Assembly (NCBI GenBank): GCA_937891725.1
Contig: CALAHL010000533.1
Location: 1-5,846, forward strand
Source: an uncultured Rhodospirillaceae bacterium
GTDB taxonomy: Bacteria > Pseudomonadota > Alphaproteobacteria > Thalassobaculales > Thalassobaculaceae
Direction: 5' to 3'
Length of the DNA: 5,846 nt
A program made the translations under genes and the position numbers. The notes beneath the pieces are model-generated. The model made no database searches and had not been told where the DNA came from. It was given only the letters and a program-made list of their open reading frames with translations. Below are positions 1-5,346 of this stretch, in pieces (positions within the stretch are counted from its first letter, which is position 1; every line of letters starts with the position of its first letter).

Positions 1-954
1 GGCATGGGAAATCCGGGGGGGGCCGCACAGATCGCGCTGGTAATGCTGGGGTTCGTCGTTCTGTTGATCTGGGCGGAGCGCAGATCACGGCGGCGCCAGA
101 GGTATCATAACACCAGCTCCAAGATGCGGCCGATCGACGGGATACCGCTGCGCGGTCTTCAAGCTGTTGCGGCCACTTGCCTCTGCGCGCTGCCGGTGGT
201 CCTTGGGTTCGTGATCCCAGCCACCGTTCTGGCCGACTACGCGTTCACAAGCTCGTCCGCAGTCTGGTCTTCGGATTTCCTTGGCTTTGCGGCGAACAGC
301 CTGATGCTGGCCACCATCGCCGCCCTTGTCGCGGTCGCAATCGCCACCTTGCTCGCCTATGCGGCACGGCAACGGGCCGGGGCGCTGCTGCTGACCTTGG
401 TGCGCCTGTCCGGGTTGGGCTACGCGATTCCCGGTGCGGTGATCGCGATCGGCGTTCTGATCCCGTTCGCGGCATTCGACAATGCGCTCGACGCCCTGCT
501 GCGGGAAACCGTCGGCATTTCCACCGGCCTGCTGTTGAGCGGTACGATCCCCGCCCTCATCTTCGCCTACACAGTCCGCTTTCTGGCGGTCTCCTTGGGG
601 GCTGTCGAGGCCGGTTTCTCGCGGGTCACCCCGGCGATGGAACATGCAGCCCGAACGCTGGGCCATTCCCCAACCGCAACCTTGCGTCGGGTGCATCTGC
701 CGATGATTCGGGGCAGCCTGCTGACCGGCGGGTTGCTGGTGTTCGTGGACACCATGAAAGAGCTGCCCGCGACCCTGGTTCTGCGCCCGTTCAACTTCGA
801 CACCCTGGCAACCTTCGTTTACCAATACGCCTCCGACGAGGCCTTGGAGGCCTGCGCACCTGCGGCTTTGGCGATCGTGATCACCGGGCTGATTCCGGTT
901 CTGCTGCTGGCCCGATCTATCGGCGACGCCCGGGTGACAAAGCGTCGGCGCTAG
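1..954 (+). CDS. fbpB: Ferric-iron ABC transporter permease, C-terminal half (5' truncated)
   Basis: This is the inner-membrane permease of an FbpABC/AfuABC-type ferric-iron importer; it would pass Fe3+ from a periplasmic binding protein to the cytoplasm, powered by an ATPase partner. Counting from the Met at position 4, hydrophobic segments lie near residues 8-24, 52-78, 92-120 and 127-158, with three more in the last half. The EAA loop that docks the ATPase begins at about residue 213 (EHAARTLG, then a LP pair about 15 residues on). It is followed by FVDTMKELPATLVLRPFNFD, which is characteristic of the iron-permease subfamily. Family members are usually 500-560 residues with two fused six-helix halves. 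Only about 317 residues are present and the frame is open to base 1, so the Met at position 4 is probably internal and the gene starts upstream. The stop lies 20 bp from the stop of the convergent ParA gene. Other possible substrates include thiamine or polyamines, but the KELPATL block favours iron. Confidence 0.9.
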   Translation, partial: GMGNPGGAAQIALVMLGFVVLLIWAERRSRRRQRYHNTSSKMRPIDGIPLRGLQAVAATCLCALPVVLGFVIPATVLADYAFTSSSAVWSSDFLGFAANSLMLATIAALVAVAIATLLAYAARQRAGALLLTLVRLSGLGYAIPGAVIAIGVLIPFAAFDNALDALLRETVGISTGLLLSGTIPALIFAYTVRFLAVSLGAVEAGFSRVTPAMEHAARTLGHSPTATLRRVHLPMIRGSLLTGGLLVFVDTMKELPATLVLRPFNFDTLATFVYQYASDEALEACAPAALAIVITGLIPVLLLARSIGDARVTKRRR

Positions 955-974
955 AGAAACGCCGGATCCTTCCC

Positions 975-1631
975 TTACTTCGCCTTCATCGCCTCGGCAG
1001 CCAGCGCCCGGATCTCCGAGGCGGCCGTCCCGCGCTTTTGATACTCGGTGACCCCTTTGCCCTCGGCCATCGAGGCTGCCAGAGCCACCCGGTTGCCGAT
1101 CCGGGTCTTCGCAAGGGTGGCTGACATCTCGGAAATCTTGGACAGCATGGCCTCAGTCAGGTTCGTGCGAGGCGGCACCCGATTGAGCACCAGTAGAGCA
1201 GGCGTCTTCTCGGAGGCCGCAAGCTTCAGGGTCGGCACCGTCGCCCAGACGTCCATCGGCGATGGCTGCACGGGAATCAGCACCAGATCGGCCGCCCGCA
1301 CCGCGATCTTGGCCTCGGTTTCGGCATGCGGCGGGCTGTCGATAACCACCACGTCATGGTCCCGCGCCAACCGCTCGACCTCCCCGGCCGTGCGCCAGCC
1401 ACCGAGCCGATGCACGGTGACCCCACCCTTGCCGCGACCGTTGGTCGGCATCGGAATGCCAAGCTCTTCCCGCATCTCCCACCAGGTCGACAGCGAGGCC
1501 TGCGGGTCGATGTCCACGACCGCCACCGACTTGCCGCTTTCGGCCCAGGCGATCGCAAGATGGGCGGCCAGGGTGGTCTTTCCGGCCCCGCCCTTCTGTT
1601 GCGCAACGGTGACAATCCGCGCGGTCATCAT
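975..1631 (-). CDS. Orphan ParA/MinD-type ATPase
   Basis: This is a cytoplasmic deviant-Walker ATPase of the ParA family. Such proteins dimerise on ATP, usually bind DNA or membrane, and position a cargo (plasmid, chromosome origin, chemoreceptor cluster, storage granule). Visible motifs, counted from the first Met: deviant Walker A KGGAGKT at residues 13-19 with the signature Lys13, switch block DIDPQAS at 40-46, Walker B VVVIDSPP at 94-101, and the P-loop-partner stretch LIPVQPSPMDVW at 118-129. At about 218 residues it lacks the N-terminal helix-turn-helix extension of larger plasmid ParA proteins. No parB or parS-like repeat is visible beside it, so the partner and cargo are unknown. There are two adjacent ATGs (1631 and 1628). 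The Shine-Dalgarno GGGGAG is 3 nt from the first and 6 nt from the second, so translation from 1628 (217 residues) is more likely. It converges with the iron permease and diverges from the threonylcarbamoyladenylate synthase gene. A role in general chromosome segregation is unlikely without ParB. Confidence 0.92.
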   Translation of the reverse strand: MMTARIVTVAQQKGGAGKTTLAAHLAIAWAESGKSVAVVDIDPQASLSTWWEMREELGIPMPTNGRGKGGVTVHRLGGWRTAGEVERLARDHDVVVIDSPPHAETEAKIAVRAADLVLIPVQPSPMDVWATVPTLKLAASEKTPALLVLNRVPPRTNLTEAMLSKISEMSATLAKTRIGNRVALAASMAEGKGVTEYQKRGTAASEIRALAAEAMKAK

Positions 1632-1634
1632 GGT

Positions 1635-1640
1635 CTCCCC
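1635..1640 (-). promoter_or_regulatory. RBS that decides the start of the ParA-like gene
   Basis: Read on the minus strand the sequence is GGGGAG-ACC-ATG-ATG. The purine-rich core is 3 nt from the first ATG and 6 nt from the second, so the second ATG (1628-1626) is the better spaced start. Confidence 0.55.
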
Positions 1641-1681
1641 AAGATTTCTTGAAGCGTCACAATACCGATTTCCCGCCTATG

Positions 1682-1692
1682 TTGCACTGCAA
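1682..1692. promoter_or_regulatory. Perfect 11-bp inverted repeat TTGCA-C-TGCAA, candidate operator
   Basis: Two 5-bp arms are perfectly complementary around one central base, inside the 121-bp region between the divergent ParA-like and tsaC genes. It lies about 50 bp upstream of the ParA-like start. A weak -10-like TATTGT on the minus strand (1664-1659) would place the repeat over the matching -35 position, where a repressor could block transcription. TGCA-rich palindromes of this general look are bound in alphaproteobacteria by PhaR-type regulators of polyhydroxybutyrate granule genes, but that link is only a resemblance from memory. No clear -35/-10 pair was found for tsaC in this region, although a TTGACC lies at 1717-1722. 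Confidence 0.35.
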
Positions 1693-1752
1693 AATCACAC
1701 CGGATGCCGAGAAGGCTTGACCGCGCGCCCGGTTTCCCGCACCTGACCCCTC

Positions 1753-2718
1753 ATGTCAGTTGCCCGCCAGATCTCCGATTCAAGTGCCCGCCGCGAGGCC
1801 GCCGATCTGCTGCGATCAGGCGAGCTCGTCGCGTTTCCGACCGAGACGGTCTACGGGCTGGGCGCGGACGCAACCAACGAGACCGCCGTCGCTCGGATCT
1901 TCGAGGTCAAGGGCCGACCCCGATTCAACCCGTTGATCAGTCATGTGCCATCGACCGAAGCCGCCTTCGCCCTTGGCCAGGCCGACGCGCGGGCGGAAGT
2001 TATTGCGGAGACATTCTGGCCGGGGCCGCTGACGCTGGTTCTGAAACGGACGGCCGCATGTCCGATCGCCTGGCTGACCAGCGCCGGTCTCGACAGTGTC
2101 GCACTGCGGGTCCCGGGATTCTCCGTCGCGCGGGATCTGCTGTCCGAAGTCGGCCGTCCGATCGCCGCCCCCAGCGCGAACCGGTCGGGCCGGATCAGTC
2201 CGACCACTGCCGCTCATGTCGCGCTGGAGTTGGGAGATCGCATTCCACTGATCCTGGACGGTGGACCCTGCGACGTGGGGCTTGAAAGCACCGTGTTGGA
2301 TCTCTCAGGCGCGACCGCGCGCCTGCTACGCCCCGGCGGGGTCAACCGGTCGGAGATCGAGGCGCTAATTGGCCCGATTGAGCTGGCGCAGGCCGGAGAC
2401 ACGATCACCGCGCCGGGCATGTTGGCCAGCCACTACGCACCCGATGCGGCCCTGCGCCTGAACGCAACCACATGTCAGATGGGCGAGGTGTTTCTCGATT
2501 TCGGCTCCACGCTCTCCGGTGAGGCCGAAGCTGATCTCAGTTCGTCCAGCGATCTGATGGAGGCGGCCGCCAACCTGTTCGCGCTGCTCCGCGCGCTCGA
2601 TCGCCCCGGAGTGACCCGGATCGCGGTCGCACCGATCCATCTGCACGGCGACCCCGAGTCCGGCCTCGCCGCCGCCATCAACGATCGGCTGAGGCGGGCG
2701 GCCGCCCCACGCGGCTAA
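1753..2718 (+). CDS. tsaC: L-threonylcarbamoyladenylate synthase (Sua5/YwlC type)
   Basis: The enzyme condenses L-threonine, bicarbonate and ATP into threonylcarbamoyl-AMP, the donor for t6A at position 37 of ANN-decoding tRNAs; TsaD with its partners completes the transfer. The N-terminal YrdC/Sua5 domain (about 10-200) shows FPTETVYGLGADA at 28-40, the nucleotide/threonine-binding KGRPRFNPL at 53-61, FWPGPLTLVL at 88-97, VALRVPG at 116-122, APSANRSG at 139-146, STVLDLS at 179-185 and LRPGGV at 192-197. The linker APGMLASHYAP at 220-230 is the loop that covers the active site in long Sua5 proteins, followed by a C-terminal Sua5 domain to residue 321. That is the normal length for the two-domain form, unlike the short E. 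coli TsaC. An in-frame TGA at 1744-1746 leaves 1753 as the first ATG. There is no good Shine-Dalgarno, so initiation may be weak or leaderless. The gene is also called sua5. Confidence 0.96.
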   Translation: MSVARQISDSSARREAADLLRSGELVAFPTETVYGLGADATNETAVARIFEVKGRPRFNPLISHVPSTEAAFALGQADARAEVIAETFWPGPLTLVLKRTAACPIAWLTSAGLDSVALRVPGFSVARDLLSEVGRPIAAPSANRSGRISPTTAAHVALELGDRIPLILDGGPCDVGLESTVLDLSGATARLLRPGGVNRSEIEALIGPIELAQAGDTITAPGMLASHYAPDAALRLNATTCQMGEVFLDFGSTLSGEAEADLSSSSDLMEAAANLFALLRALDRPGVTRIAVAPIHLHGDPESGLAAAINDRLRRAAAPRG

Positions 2719-2747
2719 CGGATCCGTCGAAACCGGCATCTTTCTCG

Positions 2748-2764
2748 TTCCGGCACCACCGGAA
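2748..2764 (+). terminator. Small hairpin after tsaC, weak terminator candidate
   Basis: TTCCGG and CCGGAA form a perfect 6-bp stem around a 5-nt loop (CACCA), starting 30 bp after the tsaC stop and ending about 60 bp before the dioxygenase start. No T-run follows, so if it matters it could be a partial terminator or a processing/attenuation hairpin. It is short enough to be chance in GC-rich DNA. Confidence 0.3.
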
Positions 2765-2810
2765 GACGCGCAGCGACGGGCCGGGTTATGCTGTCCCTTC
2801 CTGCACTTCC

Positions 2811-2826
2811 GGAGGGTCCCAAGATG
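2811..2826 (+). promoter_or_regulatory. RBS and ATG that fix the dioxygenase start
   Basis: GGAGG at 2811-2815 lies 8 nt before the ATG at 2824. An in-frame ATG at 2788 also exists but has no purine-rich site in front of it, and it would add 12 residues that do not look like the family's N-terminus. Confidence 0.75.
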
Positions 2827-3633
2827 CTCGCCCGCCCGATCACCGACGTCGAAATTCGCACCTACCGGGAGGACGGCATCGTCCGCTTGCGCGGACTGTT
2901 TGATCCGGAGGTCGTCGAGACCATGCGGAACGCCGCAGAGGAATGCATGGCCGCCGATCCGACCGATCTGACCATGGAGATCGCGCGGATGCAGAAGACC
3001 GATGGCCGGTTCTTCTTCGACACGTTCCTGTGGTTGCGAAACCAGAAATGCCGAGATTTCGTACATCATTCGATCGCCGCTGAGATTGCGGGGCGGCTGA
3101 TGGGCGCCTCCAAGACCAATATCTTCTTCGACCAATGGCTCATCAAAGAACCGGGCACCCTGATTGAGACGCCGTGGCATCACGACATGCCGTATTGGCC
3201 GGTCCTGGGAGACCATGTCTGCACGCTTTGGCTGGCGCTTGATCCGGTGACGGCCGAGACCGGAGCGGTCGAATACATCAGAGGGTCACACCGCTGGGGG
3301 CAACGGTTGAAGCCGCAAAGCTTCAGCGGCCATACCAAATTCGATGAGGACCTGCCGCCGGTTCCGGATATCGAGGCGGAACGGGACCGGCACGAGATGA
3401 TCCAACACGCGCTGGAACCCGGCGACTGCACGGTGCACCATGGGTTACTGGTCCACCACGCGCCCGGCAACAGCGCGACCGATCGACGACGGCGCGCCTA
3501 TGTCACGCGCTGGACCGGCGACGACGCCCGGTTTCATCCCCATGACGGGGTTCAGCATATGCCGCCCCTCCCCGATATCCCGGCGGGTGGGCCTCTCGAC
3601 AGCGATCTTTGGCCCGTGATCTGGCGGGAATGA
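2824..3633 (+). CDS. Phytanoyl-CoA dioxygenase (PhyH) family Fe(II)/2-oxoglutarate oxygenase
   Basis: This is a non-haem iron oxygenase of the PhyH family, which couples decarboxylation of 2-oxoglutarate to hydroxylation (occasionally desaturation or halogenation) of a small substrate. The 269-residue length fits. The N-terminus has the usual 'edGivrlrGlf' strand-turn (YREDGIVRLRGLF). The iron-binding HxD is in PWHHDMPYW, with His119 and Asp121. TAETGAVEYIRGSHRW at 143-158 is the conserved 'G-x-(x)-PGSH' turn. The distal ligand is His211 or His212 in LVHHAPGN, followed about 11 residues later by the Arg run (221-224) that would bind the 2-oxoglutarate carboxylate. All catalytic elements appear intact. 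Because Asp rather than Gly/Ala occupies the third triad position, a halogenase is unlikely. The substrate cannot be read from the sequence. The gene ends 10 bp before a D-carbamoylase gene that has its own RBS, so the two are very probably co-transcribed and may share a pathway. Confidence 0.88.
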   Translation: MLARPITDVEIRTYREDGIVRLRGLFDPEVVETMRNAAEECMAADPTDLTMEIARMQKTDGRFFFDTFLWLRNQKCRDFVHHSIAAEIAGRLMGASKTNIFFDQWLIKEPGTLIETPWHHDMPYWPVLGDHVCTLWLALDPVTAETGAVEYIRGSHRWGQRLKPQSFSGHTKFDEDLPPVPDIEAERDRHEMIQHALEPGDCTVHHGLLVHHAPGNSATDRRRRAYVTRWTGDDARFHPHDGVQHMPPLPDIPAGGPLDSDLWPVIWRE

Positions 3634-3646
3634 GGAGTCAGGAATG
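3633..3646 (+). promoter_or_regulatory. RBS of the carbamoylase, overlapping the upstream stop codon
   Basis: AGGAG at 3633-3637 begins on the last base of the dioxygenase TGA and sits 6 nt before the ATG at 3644. This arrangement favours translational coupling of the two genes. Confidence 0.8.
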
Positions 3647-4609
3647 CGCGCACTCACCATCGCCGCCGCCCAACTCGGTCCAATCGACCGCGTCCACAGC
3701 CGTGCCGAGGTCGTCGATCGACTGATCGGCCTGATGCGGACTGCCAAGGCGCGGGGTGCTGATCTGATCGTGTACCCCGAGTTGGCGCTCACCACCTTCT
3801 TTCCGCGCTGGTATATCGAGGATGCGGCCGAACTCGATGCGTACTACGAGCGGGAGATGCCGGGACCGGAGACGGCACCGCTGTTCGCGGAGGCGAAGCG
3901 TCTTGGGATAGGGTTTCACCTGGGCTACGCGGAAAAGACAGCCGACGGACACCGGTTCAACACCGCCATCCTGGTTGAAAAATCCGGGGAGATCGTCGGA
4001 AAATACCGCAAGATTCACCTGCCCGGACATGCCGAGCACGAACCGTGGCGCGCGTTCCAGCATTTGGAGAAGCGGTATTTCGAGCCGGGCAATCTGGGGT
4101 TCCGGGTGTTCGACGCCTTTGGCGGCCGGATCGGGATCGCGATCTGCAATGACCGTCGCTGGCCGGAGACCTATCGGGTGATGGGTTTACAGGGTTCGGA
4201 AGTGATCCTGATCGGCTTCAACACCCCGATCCACAACCCTCCGTTCCCAGAGCACGACCGGCTGTCCTGGCATCACAATTCGATTGTCATGCAGGCCGGC
4301 GCCTATCAGAACGCCAGCTTTGTTGTCGGCGTGGCCAAGGCCGGGGTCGAGGAGGGCGTCCATCATATGGGAGGCAGCCAGATCATCGCGCCGTCCGGTG
4401 AGACGATCGCCTCCGCCACCACAGAAGCGGACGAGCTGGTGATCTCGACCTGTGATCTCGACCAATGCCGCTCCTACCGAGACAGCGTGTTCGCTTTCGA
4501 GCGGCACCGGGAACCGGCCAGCTACGCCCTGATCACCGGCACCAAAGGCCCGGTCGACCCAGCGCGCGCGGTGGAGATCGATCCGGCCCTCGGTGTGGTA
4601 CCCGATTAG
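3644..4609 (+). CDS. N-carbamoyl-D-amino-acid amidohydrolase (D-carbamoylase), nitrilase superfamily
   Basis: The enzyme hydrolyses N-carbamoyl-D-amino acids to the D-amino acid, CO2 and ammonia, normally after a D-hydantoinase. The nitrilase-superfamily catalytic triad is present: Glu46 in YPELALTTFF, Lys123 in KYRKIHLPG and Cys168 in ICNDRRWPET. Blocks typical of the Agrobacterium D-carbamoylase as I remember it are conserved: ELALTTFFPRW, EMPGPE, FQHLEKRYFEPG, CNDRRWPETYRVMGL, NTPIHNPP and MQAGAYQN. This supports the family name beyond a generic carbon-nitrogen hydrolase. The protein is 321 residues versus about 304 in the well-studied enzymes. The excess is a C-terminal tail after YALITG ending in LGVVPD. 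Between residues about 225 and 250 the substrate-side segment differs from the Agrobacterium enzyme (ASFVVGVAKAG, HHMGGSQ), so specificity may differ. No hydantoinase, hydantoin racemase or transporter is in the window. It is second in an operon with the PhyH-family oxygenase. A beta-ureidopropionase-like substrate is the main alternative. Confidence 0.9.
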   Translation: MRALTIAAAQLGPIDRVHSRAEVVDRLIGLMRTAKARGADLIVYPELALTTFFPRWYIEDAAELDAYYEREMPGPETAPLFAEAKRLGIGFHLGYAEKTADGHRFNTAILVEKSGEIVGKYRKIHLPGHAEHEPWRAFQHLEKRYFEPGNLGFRVFDAFGGRIGIAICNDRRWPETYRVMGLQGSEVILIGFNTPIHNPPFPEHDRLSWHHNSIVMQAGAYQNASFVVGVAKAGVEEGVHHMGGSQIIAPSGETIASATTEADELVISTCDLDQCRSYRDSVFAFERHREPASYALITGTKGPVDPARAVEIDPALGVVPD

Positions 4610-4626
4610 GTTGGCCCCCCCTGATC

Positions 4627-4663
4627 GAACCGGTCGAGGCACTCATCTCGACCCTGCCGGTTC
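4627..4663 (+). terminator. Bulged hairpin after the dioxygenase/carbamoylase unit
   Basis: GAACCGG (4627-4633) pairs with CCGGTTC (4657-4663). Directly inside, TCGAG (4634-4638) pairs with CTCGA (4647-4651), leaving an 8-nt loop and a 5-nt bulge (CCCTG) on the 3' side. An alternative fold pairs GGTCGAG with CTCGACC (7 bp). It starts 18 bp after the carbamoylase stop, the right place for a terminator, but no T-run follows. It may stall polymerase, protect the 3' end of the mRNA, or work with Rho. Confidence 0.45.
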
Positions 4664-4737
4664 AGTCGCATCACATGCTCCGAACGCGGTTAAATTCGCC
4701 GTTGACCGGTGGGGTTGATGATGTGGACCTGATAATC

Positions 4738-4746
4738 TGATATGAT
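4738..4746 (+). promoter_or_regulatory. Extended -10 promoter candidate (TGa-TATGAT)
   Basis: TATGAT at 4741-4746 differs from TATAAT by one base and is preceded by TG at the extended -10 position. The best -35-like hexamer is TTGATG at 4715-4720, but its spacing of 20 bp is long, which an extended -10 can tolerate. Transcription would begin near 4752-4754 and read into the small gene ending at 5215. Confidence 0.45.
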
Positions 4747-4755
4747 AGTAAAATA

Positions 4756-4833
4756 ATGGAGGAAATAGGTCGAACAAAAATCGACGTGACTTCGCGGCGA
4801 TACACGATGCAGGACTGGAGGAATTTTGGCTGA
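4756..4833 (+). CDS. Possible 25-codon leader ORF
   Basis: An ATG at 4756 opens a 25-codon frame that ends with TGA at 4831-4833; the peptide begins MEEIGRTKID and ends DWRNFG. There is no Shine-Dalgarno in front. The predicted transcription start lies only 2-4 nt upstream of the ATG, so it would be a near-leaderless message. The ORF contains the strong RBS at 4817-4821 and overlaps the TTG start at 4826 by 8 bp in another frame, a geometry that permits translational coupling. I recognise no homologue, and such a short ORF can easily be chance. Confidence 0.25.
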   Translation: MEEIGRTKIDVTSRRYTMQDWRNFG

Positions 4834-4849
4834 AAAAATTAATATATAA
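4817..4849 (+). other. Strong RBS with TTG start and eight-codon frame ending in TAA
   Basis: GGAGG (4817-4821) is followed after 4 nt by TTG (4826-4828). The frame reads MAEKINIY and then stops at TAA (4847-4849). The same frame continues without another stop to 5215 as the small alpha/beta protein. This looks like the original translation start of that gene, now separated from it by one nonsense codon. Confidence 0.5.
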
Positions 4850-4870
4850 ATAAATACCAAATTTATTCTG

Positions 4871-5215
4871 TTGATATTTAGAGTGATAGGCGAACCGCCG
4901 GTCGACGACATTGTGCGGGCCATCGAGAACCGATTTCCCGAGCACATGGCTGACAATGCGATTTGGGATTTAACAGGTGCCAATTTGAGCACTCTGGATC
5001 TCTATAGCTTCGCCAAAATCGCTGATGCGGGCCAGAAGGTCGCCCAGTATCGCCGACCGGGCAGCCGCACGGCGATCATCAGCAACGGGACGGCTGAGCG
5101 TCTCCTCCTGAAGGTCTATACCTCGTTGAGCGAGATGAGCGGATCTCCAATCGACTACAAAATCTGCAGCGATCGGGCGGATGGTCTCGACTGGGTTCGA
5201 GAACAAAGCGGCTAG
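4871..5215 (+). CDS. Small hypothetical alpha/beta protein (STAS-like), probably interrupted at its N-terminus
   Basis: I do not recognise a named family. The pattern resembles small single-domain alpha/beta proteins often described as STAS- or SpoIIAA-like: a strand and turn (LLIFRVIGEPPVDDI), a helix, a strand with AIWDLTGANLS, a helix, a central strand SRTAIISNG, a helix containing RLLLKVYTSLSEM, a last strand IDYKICSD and a final helix ending DWVREQSG. There is no signal peptide or membrane segment. As annotated it starts at TTG 4871 (114 residues) without any Shine-Dalgarno; GTG at 4883 is another weak option. The in-frame codons upstream (4850-4870, reading INTKFIL) would complete the first strand, and beyond a TAA at 4847 the frame extends to a TTG with a strong RBS. 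So the gene is probably either a recent pseudogene (original span about 4826-5215) or a short version that reinitiates. It converges with ribA, with 131 bp between the stops and no clear terminator there. Confidence 0.6.
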   Translation: MIFRVIGEPPVDDIVRAIENRFPEHMADNAIWDLTGANLSTLDLYSFAKIADAGQKVAQYRRPGSRTAIISNGTAERLLLKVYTSLSEMSGSPIDYKICSDRADGLDWVREQSG

Positions 5216-5346
5216 AGTTCAGTCAAGACATGATGGCCGAACCACCAAATCGGACAGGACCGTCATGGCATGTGGCTCGGATGATCCATTCGTATGCTCC
5301 CGGCTGGGTCCGCTATCCGCGGCCTCGCCGAGAAGGTGCCACCGGT

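Larger units (their letters stand above)
4731..4870. other. AT-rich intergenic island
   Basis: My hand count for 4741-4870 is 86 A/T in 130 bases (about 66%), whereas the flanking genes are clearly GC-rich. The richest part is 4831-4868, with AAAAAATTAATATATAAA. The island holds the promoter-like box, a short ORF and a strong RBS listed separately. Such composition suits a strong promoter, a nucleoid-protein binding site or an acquired segment; no inverted repeats or transposase remnants mark its edges. The remainder of the gap before it (4610-4730) contains only the hairpin. Confidence 0.6.

Noticed and set aside
85..1124. Other-frame ORFs over the permease (minus 85-825, plus 177-1124)
   Set aside because: Low-complexity Arg/Gly/Pro-rich translations without motifs, shadowing the permease and running into the ParA-like gene.
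2788..2823. Upstream ATG start for the PhyH-family oxygenase
   Set aside because: No RBS precedes it, while GGAGG is well placed for the ATG at 2824 and the family-like N-terminus begins there.
2365..3216. Long minus-strand frame of 283 codons
   Set aside because: It lies antisense to both tsaC and the PhyH-family gene, whose motifs are intact. Long antisense frames are expected in GC-rich DNA.
4615..4680. tRNA-like T-arm (GGTTCAGTC) near the hairpin
   Set aside because: The flanking bases do not form the 5-bp T stem, and no anticodon or acceptor stem can be built around it.
4643..4992. Two overlapping minus-strand frames of about 100 codons across the AT-rich island, one with a hydrophobic stretch
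   Set aside because: They owe their length to the antisense of the small gene and the AT-rich gap, have no RBS, and cut across the likely promoter and RBS of the plus-strand gene.
5216..5346. Terminator between the convergent small gene and ribA
   Set aside because: Only 3-4 bp stems (such as CCGC/GCGG near 5321-5333) were found, with no T-run; too weak to call.
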